From assembly GCF_047495875.1 (NCBI RefSeq), contig NC_092460.1:9104520-9168519 (forward strand): a stretch of 64,000 nt of DNA, written 5' to 3'. Numbering within the stretch: position 1 is the first letter of the stretch; each line of letters begins with the position of its first letter. The stretch comes from Pithys albifrons albifrons. Taxonomy: Eukaryota; Chordata; Aves; Passeriformes; Thamnophilidae. Shown here one piece after another: positions 37,601-49,985 of the stretch. The position numbers were made by a program, and so were the translations under genes. The notes under the pieces were generated by a model. The model had not been told where the DNA came from and did no database searches. It saw nothing but the letters and a program-made list of their open reading frames with translations.

Positions 37601-40600
37601 TAACAGTGTTTATTCCCCAAATACTCTACTCCTGTGAAAGACAGTCAGCCCCCTCAGGCTGAGCTGGCCTGTCACAGATTTAGGTCTGATGGACTTGGTA
37701 AATAAACCCTGATGAACATGAAACAGAAAAACCAAAACAACCAAAAGAAACCCCAAAACAACAAACCCCACGAAACTTCTCTGTCCCAGTTGTTCCTGTG
37801 TTGCACTCAGCATTAACAGCTGGCTCAGGCAGTGCACAAAAAAATTGCAGGATCTCTGCAAAAATGTGGTAAACATAAAATATCAGGAGGTATCTCAGAA
37901 GGTTAAAAAAAGGAAGCATGTTGCTTGTTTGGACTGTGGTTTGGTAAAATCTCTCCACCTTTGCTGTCAGAACTAACTAGACTCAGTGGATAACATACCT
38001 GGACACAAGAGATTGCTACCAAGTGTTGAGGTATAAGCTGATTCCTTAAAGTAGGAATGCAGCTATGCTTGACAGACTGAATTTATTCACTTGTCATAGA
38101 GGAGGTAACTGTTGTGCTGCAATTGCCCATCCTACAGTAATAATACCTAAACAACAGTTACTCACATTTGTATTCAGTCAAATACAATCAATCGACATCT
38201 GTTTGTACGTGAAGGACTGCACATGGGTACCTGTTTACTGCTAATTAAGCTTCATTAGTGATTAGTTTGTCTTCAGAAGGGGAAAAAACCCACTGTAATT
38301 AAGGACTAGCATATTATGTGGTCCCATATTTTCCCTTTTCAGAACTTGCGTTCTAACAGGACCATTAGTCTGTAGTGCATTTGTCTGTATTTAAGTGTAA
38401 CTACATTTCCTTGAAAAGACCATCTGTTCATAAAGACCATCTTTTTCATGCTCCCTGCAGTAAACTTTAGAGAGTGGTAGAATTAGCAAAGGACTGTATT
38501 TAAATGAAAATATATGTGGATTGAAACTAGGTAAAGCTGTTCTGTACACATTAGAATGGTTCTGTGCTGGAAAGTTTGTAATTATCTTCCTCCTTTCCTT
38601 TTACAGACTTTTTAATCTGCACTGCATTTTGCCACCTTTGACTGAGTAATTTTGTTCTTTCTACTTACACCTGAATGGAATGTACCAAGTGGCAAATTAC
38701 TTGAGCAGTGATTGTGGTGAAGCTGGTTCTACTTTGCAGAAAATGAAATGAAGCACTTGTATTTTTATTTTTGCTTGGATTGAGCATAAATAGCAACATT
38801 ATAAACCTGCAGTATAAAGGTCTGGGTTTCACCCTACCACAGCAACACTGAGCACTGCTTTATTCTACAAATTGTCCTGTTGTTGAGTTAGGTAGTATTC
38901 AGTTTTACAGTGTTCTGGATGTACAGAAATTTGGGTTCCTTTAAATAAACTATTCTGTTTAATTTAATCCTATTCATAAACTGGAAGAGTAGACTCAACT
39001 AAATGTTAGTAAGACAGAATCCACCACCACTGAGTTATCCATGAAAGAATGTGTAACCCTCACAGTGAAGTTAACAGTACTAAAAAAAAAAAAAAACACA
39101 GAAAGGTTGTAAATGTTGTAAATGTTTTCATAATGCACAAAACAGAATCCTGCTACTTCAATGCAGATTATGCAAATACAGCCCTTGAAGACTTGCATAG
39201 ACAGAAGAATGGCAATAGAGAGCAAACAAGATAACATTCTTATCCAGAATTCAGACAAGAGGATAAATGTTCACTCCATACAAGAGTTAAGATAAACATT
39301 TTTGGTTTTATTCAGTGCTTTATTTCTTATACCAACTAAAGTGTGTATACTGGGCTTTCTTAGCACCCTAAGCAAAGTACAAAATAATTGCAACCAGAAA
39401 TAATGAACTGGGCAGTGCTGAAGTACTTGGAACGCTATTAATTTTTTCCCCCAAAGATGAAGGGAAGATTACAGAGGGAACTTGTCATTAGCTAACAGCT
39501 TCTTCTTAAGCAGTAAAATCAGTGTAACCAACAGTAAGGGAATCATCTGGCCATGACCTCTCTTGAATTGTCTCACAAAAGTAAATTTCTGTATATCAGA
39601 CATAAACAGGTCTGTTGTATGGAGCACCTAAGTGATAGCTCTGTACTGTGGGAATTATCAAACCTTCAATATCAATATGACCTACTGTGTACTCTTATCA
39701 GAAATATACGTATCTCTTCTATGACAAGACAGCCCTGAATGTCAGAGAGATTGCCAAACAATTTTATTGTCTGTGTTCTCTCCATACTGTTATCTAGAGA
39801 AGCTTCACCTGGAAGAGCAGTGATATATAAATGCAAAAAGAGTTTCCATTTTGTTGGAAGAAATAATTCTTAATAACATACGCAGGGTTAATGAATAAAA
39901 AGACCTGTGAGTCTGCCTGATTTGCAGCTCATGGGGTGCAAGGCAGCACTGATCCAAAAGCGCTGAGACTGTTCTGGCATTGTGGTGATGCCAGTTAATA
40001 AATCTATGTACTTTCAGAATTGTGATCATGGTGCTGGGCTCCATCCCCCCCTCTGGACATGCCAAGAGTGAGTTCCTGTTTGTTTTCAAAAGACTGCAGA
40101 CAGACCCACAGCTTAAGGATAATGAATTTTCTAGGGAGAAAGGCTCCAATTTTTCACTTTTGTGATTGACGGGAGGTATTTTCCCCCTTTTAATCTGGGA
40201 CCATTTTCCGAGGCTTTTGGTGTTTTTTTGGTAAGTGGGTTGATTAGCTATGGTGACAAAGTGTATGATAATAATTAGCTATGTTGCTACAGTTATTAGG
40301 GAAGGGAAAAAAACATAATAAGCATTCAGATTTCCTCCAATACCCTCTACCTGCCTGTCAGTACTATGCCAGCAATGCAGGGATCCTGCCATTTAAGAAA
40401 CAGTGTTAAGATCCTTGGAATTGCCCAGATTTTACATTCATGTTTTGAAGATACATGAAATAGGCATAAAAATTGAAAACTATTAGAGTTTTGTTGGTTT
40501 GTTTAGTTGTTTCTCTTCAAGAATGGTGTAATTGGATCAAAAGTGTAGAGCACAGGGTAATGGTACTTAAGAAGCGCAGATGGATCTACTGAAATTACAA

Positions 40601-43600
40601 ATGTCTCTATCTGAATATGCAACTTAAACACTATGGAAAAGCTTAGGAAGTGCTGAAATAAAGAAAGGCATCTTTTTGCATTACAAAGATAGTAGGCCTG
40701 GCTCTGTATGCTGCTGTTCAGTCTGTGCCTGCAAGGAGTGTGTAAACAAGTGAGCTTTAGCAGGAAGATGTCCCTGAGCTTGCTTTCAACTGCTCGGCAT
40801 TACTAAAAGCCACATCCTTTCTCTGATATGAATTACAAAAATCGGAATTGGCACAAAACAAACTATACTGCTTTTATTTCAGTTACCAAGCTGTCTATTT
40901 GTTTCTCTTTGTGATGCTGTTTTTCCCCCATTGTGCTGGTGATCTTGAGAGTGTTTTCAGTTGTGACTTCTGTTGTTGTTTGATGCCATCTTGGTCTTCA
41001 GACTTGAACATTTGCTTAATGCTTCTGAAGTTCTCTGTCAAGTCTCTCTGCCTGCAATTACAAGAGGGATTCAGTCAAAGATTCATGCTTGGCTTATTAC
41101 AATTTTCTTTTCAAAAGACCCCCTGTTTGTCTGTATCTTGCCCAAACGGGCTGCTCAGCATAGTGCTGATTTTTGTGCTGCTCAGGTGGTCCAATGTTAG
41201 TTACACTGTTTGTCCATTTAACTGCAGTCTAATTACAACAGTTTGCAGATGGCTCTTAATACCCACTACATAATGGAAACACCCCACTTCTCTGTTCTCA
41301 TTTCTGGACATTTCCAGTTGTTTGTTCTGTTTCTGTGACAGGTTGTTGCAGGTCTCTGCATCCTTTTTTGTCTTTTACCAGTTGCTCATGAATACAACTG
41401 TTGAATATTCTTTCACAAAATAGAAGCAAGAGCTTGACAGAGTTGTTGAAATGGTGCTGGTTGAAGGAGTTCCCCTCACTAATCTAATGCACACGTTTAT
41501 TAGCACTGTTTCAGAAAGGTAAGAAACACAGATTATGTTGTACAAATGTGCCCCAGCAGGCCCTGGTCTGTACTCTTGCTGTCACCATGGGACCTCCATC
41601 CTGTAGCAACTTTGCCCATAGGTGAGAAGCGCAATTATGTTCCTCAGAAACATCTCTACAACGTTAATCCTGCACTGTACATATAAACCCTCCATTGCAT
41701 AAGCAGGCCCCTTTGCAACCAGACAAGTCCTGCCCACCTTTTGTGTGTTCTGGGGAGTAGTAGTGCTGTTGCTCAGGAAAAAATCACCTGTAACAGGAAA
41801 AGAAATCAATATGATATTGGTGCAATCGTTATTAGACTCAGCTTCTTAAAGCTAGCATGAGATTAACTGAAACAAATCTGAAAGCAGAAAGTTTGATATT
41901 GGTGTCCTAAATCAAATTTAAAATGAGCTAGAATCAAGCACAGTGTAAAATGTTATTTATACAAGTTACATATTCAGTTAAATCTTATCTCATTAGTTTA
42001 ATCTTGCTTGATAGCACCTCAAAATTTCTAATTTAAACCCCCCCTCATGTTCTTATTTAATGAATATAGCAATTAAATATAATGCTATGTTATGATTCAT
42101 GGGATCATTCCATTAGGATTTACTGTGCTAGTATAGTGGATGTAAATCATTCTTGCTAGAGATGGGTGAATTATTACTGATGTGCAAAAAGTACTATGTT
42201 TAAAGAAAGTTAGAACTGTAAAATTAAACTCTGAAGGATTAGGAAAAGGCAGAATTAAGGCTGCCTGTGTAGCTTTAATTTGGAACATGAATGTGATACA
42301 GTCTTAAAGACTTGATCACAAGCTGCTACTTCATTCTGTGCACAGGGTGGACAAGATCAAGTGTTTATTTTTATCTGCATCGTTCAGTGTGAAGTTCCAG
42401 ATGCCATCCAAACTCTGCCCTGAATACAAGGTTATTAATGTCCTCTGAGCTTTCACACAGAGCCTCTCAGCAGAGTATCTGAATGTCTCAGAAGCATTAA
42501 TACATATATTTTATACTTTAAGTAATGCTCATTCTCTTTGGGTGACAGCTTAGCTTTAGAGCTTGATTTCTTTTGCATACTTAGCAACATAAATGACAGA
42601 TTCAGCTCATGGCTCTTAGAGACTACAGTTAAACTTGTCATTGCTCAGGATTTCTGCAGACCAGTCCAGCGTATTTCATGTGGATACCCAGAAGGTGGCC
42701 AACTGTGAGATGTTCTAGCTGATGTGACTTTCCAAGGCAGTACAAAATTTTGGCAGAGAAAAGGATAGGTTCACTTGTGTAAAGTGCTGTTTGATTACCT
42801 TATCCATGGGTTTATCCTTAATATTTTTCTTGTAACACTTTTATGCATAATTTACTGTGGTTTCTCAAATATCTCTACCAGATAGAGCAGGGACCATATC
42901 ACAGAAAGCCTCACTTAACCTCAATCTGCTGCTGGAACTCTCTCTTGAGCTTTGCATGTTATCCTCCCTTTCTTAAACAGTGTTTTCACTGTTCTTGCCT
43001 TTGACTAAATGTTTTAACTGATAATTAGGCATCTATGCTGTACTGCTTATCATCATATAAACTGAATTTAATTTTCCAAAGTAAATCTGGTTCAAAGCCA
43101 GTGGGGACCTGGTAGACAGAGTCTCTGAGGAATAGTCCCCTTATGAAAATGCCCAGTTTGCACTGCAGCTGTTGAACTGGATGCTAAATGACCTTCAAAA
43201 CTTTCTTGAAAACCTGCTCATCCCTTATGTGAGCACCTTGAGGGACCTAATACTCTGTAGGAACATCTGCACTGGTACCCCCTCTCTAGAGATGTCTCTA
43301 AGCACATCGGGGGCCCTGAAAATGCTCTTTTACAGGTTTTTATTCAAGAGTTGACGGGCCTTTGATCAGTGTGAAAAGGTCTCTGCTCCTTGGGAGGACT
43401 GGATCCTTCTAGGTTGCTTTCCTGCCTAGCTGTGGTGCAGGGCTGTTGTTGGCTAATTTGATCTATTATGCAGCTCAGGGGGAACTTAACTGAGCGGCAC
43501 ATTTTTTCTGTATTTCAAAGGGCAGGAGAAGTACAGTTAAAATTTCTTTCTGCACTGTGTAATGACTGAGGATGGGAAAATTCCAATATTGTATTTGAGA

Positions 43601-46600
43601 AGCATTGGGATTAAATTATGTCATTTGAGAACTCATTAGCCTGTCTTTCAAGTGTATGCACTTTGGGGAATAATCATCTTTCTTCTCCTGCTTTGCCTTT
43701 GAGTTTCTCGAGTGTCATATCTCTCATGCCTAGGAACTGCAGCTTTATGGCACTTTGGATTGGATAAACCCCCTTAGCTTTGAAATGTTAAATCCCTCAA
43801 TTAGTTCGAGTTGAAGACTAAAGGCCAAACATTTCAAATGTGGGCACCTGAAGTCGACAGAAGCTGCAGGTATTCATCACCTCAGAAAATCAAACCAGTC
43901 ATTTAGGGAGCTAAAATTAGATGCAGATACCTTGCTTTTGCCAGCCCAGTTTAATCCCGGAGTCCTGTAGTATTACTCTGGATCATATGGGTTTTCCCTA
44001 GCCTTTTACACTTCCATTCTGTTTTCCTTTTTCCTCCAGGATAAGGCTGCAATTTATGTTTAGATATTCCTGTTATAATATCCATCTCAATATTTGTGCT
44101 AAAATCACCTATTATGTTCAGCAGCCTAAAGCCAAAGTAGGCCCTAAAAAAGGCTAATCTTACATTGTCTGGGTGAACCTGTGGCCTGTTTTTCTGTCAT
44201 CAGCCATAATCCCTTCAAGATATTCTTTCTGGCTATCAGCAGTGCATGTCCTCTGGTCAACATGGTCCAAAAAATCTGCCCCTTTGAATTTATTTGGGCA
44301 GTCTGAAAACTATTATCCTGCTCACAAGTTTTGACTTACTCCATACTTTTGAAGGAAATAAGGGATCAAGTTAGGGTTGTATAATTTGAACACCTGCTTT
44401 TAACTTCCTATACACATGGAAGGAATTGATTTCTTTAACTGATTTTCTAACTGACTGAGGTAGCAGAACAAGTATGGACAACTGAGCAACAGTAACTTGT
44501 GCAGATTTAGGTGCCCAAAAAAGTAAATCCACAACCAAAGAGAGTTTTTAGAGATTTGTATTCATAAGGTGAAAAGCTTCTGAAAGAATGTAACAACTCT
44601 GGGACTAAAGTGCCTTTCCATTGCCATGATCTTCTGCTTCTGCTGATTGTGAATGCTGAAAGTCTGCTCTGCTTCCCCAGGGTCCTGATACGAAATTCAT
44701 TGTCAGAACTGGAAAGGCAGAAAACTAGCAAAGACAAAACCCCAAACAAACAACACTCTCAAACCCCCAAACAAGGAAAGGAGATTTCTTAATTATAGTT
44801 TACCCTAAGCAGATGTTAACAAGTCTATTTAAACCTTTATAGAATGTAATCTGCTACTGGCCTCCTGTTCTCATCTAACTTGCCATTTCCCTGATCAGCT
44901 AATTCTACCCTGATTAGCATTTCAGAAATGCAGAGGTTTTGTCAAACACGGCTTCAGGAGCTGTTTTGGAATACCCCTTTGGGTGGCTGGGTTTTGTGAG
45001 CTGCAGATTACAAAGGATGATTTCTCAGCCTACTCCATTGTATTTATTTTGTCTTTGACTGGACATGAGAAATGATTCATGACATTGAAATGCTCCTCAT
45101 TGTTGAACCTCACACAGTAGCACTGCCGCTGGTTGGATGGTCTCAGCCTTGCTCATTATCCTGCTGCAGTCCCATCATCAGCCTGCTTGGGCCTGTGTCC
45201 TCCTTCTCTCTGGGGAACAACCTCCGTCATGAGGCAAAGAGAAGGTTTGTCTGTGCTGTCTGTCCTGTATCTCTCCACCTTTTTCCTCTTGTGGAGAGGG
45301 CAGGGATCTGGTTCTCTGCTTGAAGATGTACAAAATGCAGAGTTTGCATCCTCATAGAAACAGAGACAGGGAGAATTTCTCCAAGTTATTTTCTAGTTCT
45401 TAAGAAAATTTAGAAAAAACCTTCCCCTTAACTTGCCTGTTTGGCTGAGGATTTTGGTGTAACTTAATTCAGTGTTGTTTGTCTTTTTTTTCTTTCTTGA
45501 GAAAGAAAGTCCTTTTTTTTCCCCAGGTCATGTTTTGTGTGGTGCTTCCCCAAAGGAATCTTAATTTCTTGGGCTTGCAAATATGGACTTCTTCCATTCT
45601 CATGCCTAAGAATATGGAATATTTCATCCCTGTCTTCATCTTCTTATGCTGTCCTTGAGCCAATATAAGAATATTTTATGTCTCTGATAGTACCATGTGG
45701 TGCTTTCCCATGCCTCACTGTTACTTGTGGCAGTTCTCCTTGGAGAATATATTGTTATTGGCCCATAAGAACTTATTTTTACAGAGTTTCTTTTAATATA
45801 TATTTGTCTTTGTTCCTTCTCTCCAGCAGTAGCAAGAAGATGTTTATTGCTTGAATGAGTTTGGTACAATATAGAGGTAAATGTTCCTGGCAGCTGAGGT
45901 ACCAATGTAGGAGTCTGTGTAGTGCTATTTTAAGTTTAAATTTTTCTTCCTTTTACTTACCCGAGATTAATGTCCTGTGATGATAGATGATTTTTGATAA
46001 ACAGGCATGATGGGATTGATCCCGGTTTCTTTACAGTTTTGGATATATTGAACTAGAAAATAATTCTCTGTGAAAAGGGCCTTGACGTGTCTCTATAGTA
46101 ATCAAAGAATAGCTTCTGAAGTGCCTAAACACCGTTTGGAAAAGACGTATAGGTAGAAGCTTTCATGAGAGCTTAACATAGATGAAACAGGGTTTTCAGA
46201 ACTGATTGGCAATAATGCAGGTGGCTAATTTCTTTGAAGTGTTCTGAGTGTTGAAGTGCTTTGAAAATCTGACAAGATGTGTTGATGTCAGTTGCTGCTC
46301 ATTGCAGAGTGTGTTTAGGAATTTGGTTTTAAATTTGGGTGTTTGATGATCTGGCTTAAGAGCAACAGTTACCAAAGATGCAAATAAACAAACTTACTTT
46401 GGCCTTTTTTCACATTAGATATCTAAAGGAAAGCTCTTAAGTGAACATTTCTAATGTCTGAAATTGTGATTTGATTTTCAGGATATTGCCTTACTCTCTT
46501 ATTGTCACTTTGCGTACCTTGAGTTCTAAAATACAGGCTAGTTCAGTTCATGTTTGGCAAATTTCAATGTAGTAGGAATGCCAATGGCATCCACTTTCTA

Positions 46601-49600
46601 AGCTTTCACCTCAGCTTCCTCCTCTGATCAATTTTTAAGCTGAAATTCAGTTTTATTTTTATGTTTACAACCTGAACTACAAGATTTTGTATTTATTGCA
46701 CTCTTAATCTGCTGAGATGCCAAGAGACTGCCATGATATGATTCACACAGCTGGGGTTTTGCTTACTTGACTATGTCAAAATAATAGCAACAAGAATCAA
46801 GCTCATCCCTGATGCACCTCCTGGAAGTGAAGGTGGTTCTGCTGAGGAGCAAAGAGAGCTCATTAGTTGTATCCCTGTGAAACTCCTGTTGCTGCTGCTT
46901 AGTGAAGAGTCAGAACTGCTGCATCCACAACAGCAACCCAGGAGCGTTGCCCTTCACCTTCTAGAAATGTGGCCTCATTTGAAAGCTCTCATCTCTGATC
47001 CACAGTCCCGTAGATGGTGTTCAGGCAATAGGGAAGCACCGAGCTCCTGGTGCTAAGGAGAGGAACAAACAGTCGGCACCTCTTAAATTCAGGCCTTTGC
47101 TCCTGGTGAGCTAAAAGGAAACCAAAGATGGCACACTGTTCTGGGGAGCTTCAGACTCTTGGAGATAAAAGAAGGTTTTAGGGGAACTTTGGATCAAGTC
47201 CAGTCTTAGTTGACTCAATTTGCTTATTCCTAGGCAGCACATCCCTTGTTAGGAGTGCAGATTACATTTCTGGAGCGGCAGTTTCACACAGTACAACTAG
47301 CACCTTTTTTTTTTTTTTAAGTGTGTAACTGGCCTGAAATTTGGAGTGGCTAACTCTGCTAATTATATGAAACTCTTTAATGTGATGCTGGAGGTGTTAA
47401 ACAATCATACCTGCATTAAATATGCTGTGCTTATGCAAACGTGGAACACAGATTGCAAGTTTTAAAATTTATCAGGCAGACTAATTATTTAAATGTGAGC
47501 TATAGGTTACATAAATAAATAGCTTTGCCTCAGTAAATGGTAAGGTGTCATGGTGTTAACCACGTGGTTTGTAGCAAAGTAGAATTAATGTTAACACTTC
47601 TGTGGCTTTCATTCTCTGATTACTAATTCTTTCAATGTTGGTAGATGAACTGAATTTATGAAAGTTTTGCCTGCCCTCTAGGTCCCTATTTTGTATTCCT
47701 TGTGCATTGCAGCCTGCTTTTGACTCTGGCAGCAATGTTGGATCCTAAACCCATGGATAACTCAGGCTGCTGCTCAGCTTGTGGAGTGAGACAAATACAG
47801 CCCAAACTGGGAGCTTCCCCTGGAGCAAGATCTCCACTCCCCCAACACCTGTAACCTGGTCCTCCAGCTACAGAAGCAGACCAATTGCAGTTAGCAGTGT
47901 TTATATCATAGAGAAATTACATAGAATTGCATATACCAAAAAAATAGAGATCACTCTGCTAATGAATAAGGTATTTGCCAAGGTGAGCTCCTCTCTTTTT
48001 GCTGTTACTGGTATGCCAAAGGAAAGATGCTTGTGTGGTCACACAGAGGCACAAAGTGATAATATGCTGCCTGCAACATTTTAGGATGGTTTTTGAGTGC
48101 AGAATTATGAAAGCTCCAGAAAATCTTAGATGAGAAAAACATCTCTGGCTAGTCAGAGAGAGTTTCATTAAAGTTTCTTGCTGTTATTAGTTTTAAATTC
48201 ACTTACGTCTGCTTCAGTTTCATTTCCGGAGGCACCTGCTCTGGTGGTTTTCTGGCAGAAACACTGCAGAGGGTGGGGAGTGTTAAGTGACAGGTTGCAT
48301 ATTCCTCCTTGGTCTCCTAGAAATGGCTTATTTTTTTTCCCTCTAGTTATGCTAATTTCCACACAGCTTTCAAAATGAAACCTGAGCAGGCATCCTCTCC
48401 CATCTGCCCCAATTCCCACTCCTCCTCTTTTGCTGCACCAGCCTCGTTGCCTGATTTCACAGAAGTGGAATCTGAGTGTTTCACTCTTCATTTAAGGAGA
48501 ATCTGCGGGTCTGATCCTGTGCCCTTCAGCAGCTGTTCTGGGAAAGCACAGCGAAGGTGCTGAGGAAGGTGCTCAGCACTGCCTGGCATGTGCTCAGCCT
48601 TTTTCACACTCCCAGCCCAGGCACTGCTTCCTGCAGCACTGCTTTGCACAGGGGCTTTTGCCCGTCTGTTTCATGGTGGATTTGGGAGGACGATCCTGGT
48701 TTCATGGCAGTCATTCAGCAGCAATGTCTGCACTGCAGTGTCTCCAGTGGAAGCAATCGGATCAACTCAGTTAGTGCAAGGGATTAAAAGAAGCCAGATG
48801 CTCTCTTAATGGACAAACATAAGGCGAAGTTGCAAACTTGGCCTTTTGGGGAAATTGAAAGCAGTTTAGTTCAGGTTCGGCTTAAAGGGTTGGGAAAGAA
48901 ATTGTCTATTAGTGTCAAACCAGGCTGACAGCGCACCCACACCGAGCTCGCAGATGCTCCGTGCCCGCCAGGCAGAGCTGTCCATAAACTTGCTGGTGAT
49001 GCGGGGGCAGCACTTCCCCTTACAGCCTTCCTCAGCCTGCAGAGACACAACTCAAAGGCCCCTGAGCAGCTTCTTCTGAGACCACCTCCCCAACTGGTGC
49101 AAACAGGGCATATCTGTACGATGTGAGGTCTGTTTGATCCGACCCTGACTCTGCAGGTCTGCTGTTTGTGCCTCATCCCACCAGCACTGGGCTGGAAGGG
49201 GAGTAGAGGCAAGATTTGGTCACCTTAGCAGCCCCTCACCATCACTTCTGGAGAGCACATTGCAGCAGCTTTAGGCCAACCAAATCCCTTCCCAACCCTT
49301 GGAGGAAAGGCACAGAGGGAGGCAGGTTGTGAGCCCCCAGTTATAAGCTGCTCTCAGCTCTGATCCCAGGACAGCAGATCAGCATTCGAGGCTGACAATG
49401 GAACTGCACTGCAACCTCTCACAGGTAACCTCTGTGTTCAGTGAAAACCTGGGTTGCTCTGCTAGTCTTTTCCCGGTCCATGAAAAGGGAACAGACACTA
49501 ATAGCGACTTCAGCTCCTCCTGTTTTCATTTTATTCTGTGAACAGCCACTGGTGATTCATGAGACTGCTGTTAAGGTACAGCTTCAAGCCCTGCATAAAG

Positions 49601-49657
49601 TTGCACTGTTTAAATTTATTTAAATCCCTTCACTACAACGTATTTTCTGGGAGCTTG
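28668..49657 (+). other. FHIT: FHIT large intron, fourth segment (no gene seen)
   Basis: About 21 kb of intron with no exon or transposon that I can name. Small features are an AT hairpin at 36475-36494 (8-bp arms, 4-base loop), a 15-A run at 39082-39096, a 7-bp-arm hairpin at 45492-45509 and a T run at 47305-47318. GC-richer islets lie at about 46800-47150 and 48170-49440. The longest ATG-initiated frame is 141 codons (40848-41273), hydrophobic and cysteine-rich but unrecognised. Confidence 0.75.
36475..36494. repeat. AT-rich perfect hairpin
   Basis: The arms ATTAATAT and ATATTAAT are exact reverse complements separated by the four bases TATT, within a longer AT-rich stretch. It is a possible small cruciform, but hairpins of this size are common in AT-rich intron. 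Confidence 0.6.
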
Positions 49658-49806
49658 CTCTTTCTTTCTTCTTTTCTTTCTTTCCTCCTTCCTTTCCTCC
49701 TTCCTTTCCTCCTTCCTTCCCTTCCTTCTTCCCTTCTTTCTTCCCTTCTTTCCTTCCTTCCTTTTCTTTCTTTTTTTTTCTTTTTTTTTCTCTCTTCTTT
49801 CTTTCT
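49658..49806 (+). repeat. 149-bp pure pyrimidine tract (TTCC/TTTC-rich)
   Basis: The + strand is entirely C and T for 149 bases. It includes three copies of a CCTTTCCTCC-type unit, TTCC-rich runs and two runs of nine or more T. It ends directly in GCAG at 49807-49810, so it reads like an oversized 3' splice site with its polypyrimidine tract. I see no convincing exon after it. It is the second such tract on the FHIT sense strand. Confidence 0.95.
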
Positions 49807-49942
49807 GCAGTTTTTATATTGCCAAGGTGTTGAGGTGTAAGCATGGAAGGCCATATAAATAAGACCAAGCCAACTGCACAGGTTTTGCACACTTTAATTA
49901 AGTTGTAGGGCTTCAGATGAATTTGGCTGCAGTTTCTGATAC

Positions 49943-49985
49943 TTCCATACCCTGTATTCTGTTCCATGCCCTGTATTCTGTTCCA
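49943..49985 (+). repeat. 19-bp tandem duplication, 2.3 copies
   Basis: Two adjacent 19-bp units, TTCCATACCCTGTATTCTG and TTCCATGCCCTGTATTCTG, differ at one base and are followed by the first five bases of a third unit. The near identity suggests a recent duplication or a small minisatellite seed. Confidence 0.85.

Noticed and set aside
40848..41273. 141-codon hydrophobic, Cys-rich ORF
   Set aside because: Composition follows from T-rich intron sequence; no family resemblance and no conserved membrane-protein pattern that I know.
45492..45509. Hairpin CTTTCTT-GAGA-AAGAAAG
   Set aside because: A perfect 7-bp stem, but it lies between T-rich runs and is too small to call a terminator or a functional RNA.
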